From Flavobacterium undicola (GTDB lineage Bacteria > Bacteroidota > Bacteroidia > Flavobacteriales > Flavobacteriaceae), in the NCBI RefSeq assembly GCF_009909155.2, contig NZ_JAAAPM020000003.1, positions 178,132 through 242,131 on the forward strand: a stretch of DNA of 64,000 nt, in the 5' to 3' direction. The notes beneath the pieces were generated by a model. That model did no database searches. It was given only the letters and a program-made list of their open reading frames with translations, and was not told the origin of the DNA. Position 1 is the first letter of the stretch, and each line of letters opens with the position of its first letter. Both the position numbers and the translations under genes were made by a program. Shown one piece after another: positions 62,906-64,000 of this stretch.

Positions 62906-63856
62906 TCAGTAAACAACTTGATGTTTATATAAAATTTCTTTAAACTCTTTTTCAAGATTAACATTATTCAATTCAACAAAACAAAGTCTATTTTCTCTAT
63001 TCATTCTTGAAATAATTTTCTCTTCCACAATATTTAGCAAATTTTTAATTTTTGCATCTCTATCATTATTATCATAATAAAAAACGCATATTTTAGATTT
63101 ATTTAATTTGTCTTGTTCTAAAAATCTAAATAACTCTAAAATATATTCTTTATCTGACTTATCTAAAGAGTGCCCAACTATATAAAAAAAAGTTTCTTCA
63201 TCATATAAAGTATTTGCTTTAGGAAAATTAACAAATTTTTGATTAGTATTTCTCTTAATTTTTTGATAATACTTAGTAAAATCGTAGGCTTTAAACCGCT
63301 TAATTTCATCTGAAATTTCGCTAATTCCAAGAACTAAATTCTGCTTTTCACAATCTTCATTTATTCCTCCATGCAAATAAACCACTTTCGATTTGTCAAC
63401 ATTATAAATATTCTCGAAAGTAGGAGTATAATTAAAAGTATAAATTTCATTCATTAAATGAAATGGAATTACTGATTTTTGTTTTATTTCAGCATAAAAA
63501 ACACTAACAATATCAACTAAATAGCGATTAAAAATTTTAATAAAATCTTCAAATGATTTTGCTAAATCTTCAAGCATTTTTTTAATATCAATAAAACCTT
63601 TTCGTTTATTAATATATTTTTCGTTTATTTTGAAAGCGGCTCTTGGATTAATAAAGCTAATCAAATCAAACAAATCAAAATCAGTATAATCAATCAGATA
63701 ATCCTGAAAGGCATTTTTTGCAACTACGCCTTTATCATCATATTTATTAAAAATTTTTAATTCATTTAAGATATTTTCAATTTCTATTTCAAAATCAATC
63801 CATGTATCTATTTCTAAAACAGTTTTGAAATATTTATACCAAAGATTAGTTTCCAA
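62906..63856 (-). CDS. AbiH-like protein lacking its N-terminus
   Basis: A 316-aa frame from a TTG codon. It matches the AbiH phage-abortive-infection family in its middle and end: DTWIDFEIEIENIL, MNEIYTFNYTPTFENIYN, VVYLHGGINEDCEKQNLVLG and FFYIVGHSLDKSDKEYI. The usual N-terminal GNGFDxxxG nucleotide-like motif is absent. The frame is closed 25 nt upstream by the stop of another gene, and no ATG precedes the conserved part. So it is probably a 5'-truncated, non-functional or altered gene. The DNA is very AT-rich. Lys/Asn-rich composition is consistent with an acquired accessory gene. Confidence 0.7.
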   Translation of the reverse strand: METNLWYKYFKTVLEIDTWIDFEIEIENILNELKIFNKYDDKGVVAKNAFQDYLIDYTDFDLFDLISFINPRAAFKINEKYINKRKGFIDIKKMLEDLAKSFEDFIKIFNRYLVDIVSVFYAEIKQKSVIPFHLMNEIYTFNYTPTFENIYNVDKSKVVYLHGGINEDCEKQNLVLGISEISDEIKRFKAYDFTKYYQKIKRNTNQKFVNFPKANTLYDEETFFYIVGHSLDKSDKEYILELFRFLEQDKLNKSKICVFYYDNNDRDAKIKNLLNIVEEKIISRMNRENRLCFVELNNVNLEKEFKEILYKHQVVY

Positions 63857-63880
63857 AAATTCACTTATTAATTTTTTGAG

Positions 63881-64000
63881 TTATACACTTAATATCTGTT
63901 TTATGTTTTTTTGATAAATCGGTTTTGCATTCACCATTCTTTCTATGGATTTATGAAAAATACTTGTTTTAAATTGAGAACGGTTTATCCTAAAACAAAA
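63881..64000 (-). CDS. 3' end of an unidentified gene (partial)
   Basis: An open frame runs in from the window edge and ends with TAA at 63881-63883. Its last 39 residues include FRINRSQFKTSIFHKSIERM and PIYQKNIKQILSV. I do not recognise the protein; the sequence is too short. If it is a transposase or recombinase, it would explain the missing start of the AbiH-like gene 25 nt downstream. Confidence 0.45.
   Translation of the reverse strand, partial: FCFRINRSQFKTSIFHKSIERMVNAKPIYQKNIKQILSV

Overview
The window looks like chromosomal DNA of a Flavobacteriaceae bacterium, most likely Flavobacterium. The DNA is AT-rich. Several genes are preceded by the Bacteroidota promoter form TTG-N17-20-TANNTTTG, and Shine-Dalgarno sequences are mostly absent. 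One secreted enzyme carries a type IX secretion (T9SS) C-terminal sorting domain, one small protein has a PID-CTERM-like tail, and there is a SusC/SusD polysaccharide utilization locus (PUL).

Layout. 1-12 kb is mostly housekeeping: thymidine kinase, an acidic protein followed by rsmI, a HopJ-family protein, an AAA/DUF4143 ATPase with a palindromic promoter, recJ, an MFS exporter, a GT9 glycosyltransferase, an LpxH-like hydrolase, queD and an enoyl-CoA hydratase. 12.0-14.0 kb is a small insertion in the 3' end of a tRNA-Ala gene. It has 17-bp direct repeats at both ends, two AT-rich genes (a DUF4145 protein and a membrane/coiled-coil protein) and no integrase. 14-21 kb is a hemicellulose-type group, all on the minus strand: GH31, an IS5-type transposase, two tandem GH43-CBM6 enzymes and a decayed fragment of a second GH31 gene.

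21-42.4 kb is mainly a starch/alpha-glucan PUL on the minus strand. In transcription order it holds SusC, SusD, SusE-like, a T9SS-secreted alpha-amylase, a two-domain lipoprotein, a SusA-like GH13, a formylglycine-generating enzyme and a hybrid two-component regulator. Upstream lie GH97 (SusB-like) and a SusR-like membrane regulator. The regions upstream of susC and of GH97 share a near-identical element: an A-tract followed by two GTAGT half-sites 11 bp apart. This is a good candidate for the regulator's binding site. The likely pathway is amylase at the surface, SusCDE import, and GH13 and GH97 in the periplasm.

42.5-62.5 kb returns to core genes: mtgA with an LpxR-type protein, an S9 peptidase, the fatty-acid and translation cluster DUF177-rpmF / fabH-accB-accC, pdxA divergent from ribE, tRNA-Met(CAT), methylmalonyl-CoA epimerase, a nitrilase-family amidase, succinate dehydrogenase sdhCAB, HMG-CoA synthase and aminopeptidase P. 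The last 1.5 kb looks like accessory DNA: a 141-bp inverted-repeat element, an AbiH-like gene lacking its N-terminal motif, and the end of an unidentified gene running off the edge.

All calls come from reading the sequence and recalled family motifs. No database search was run.
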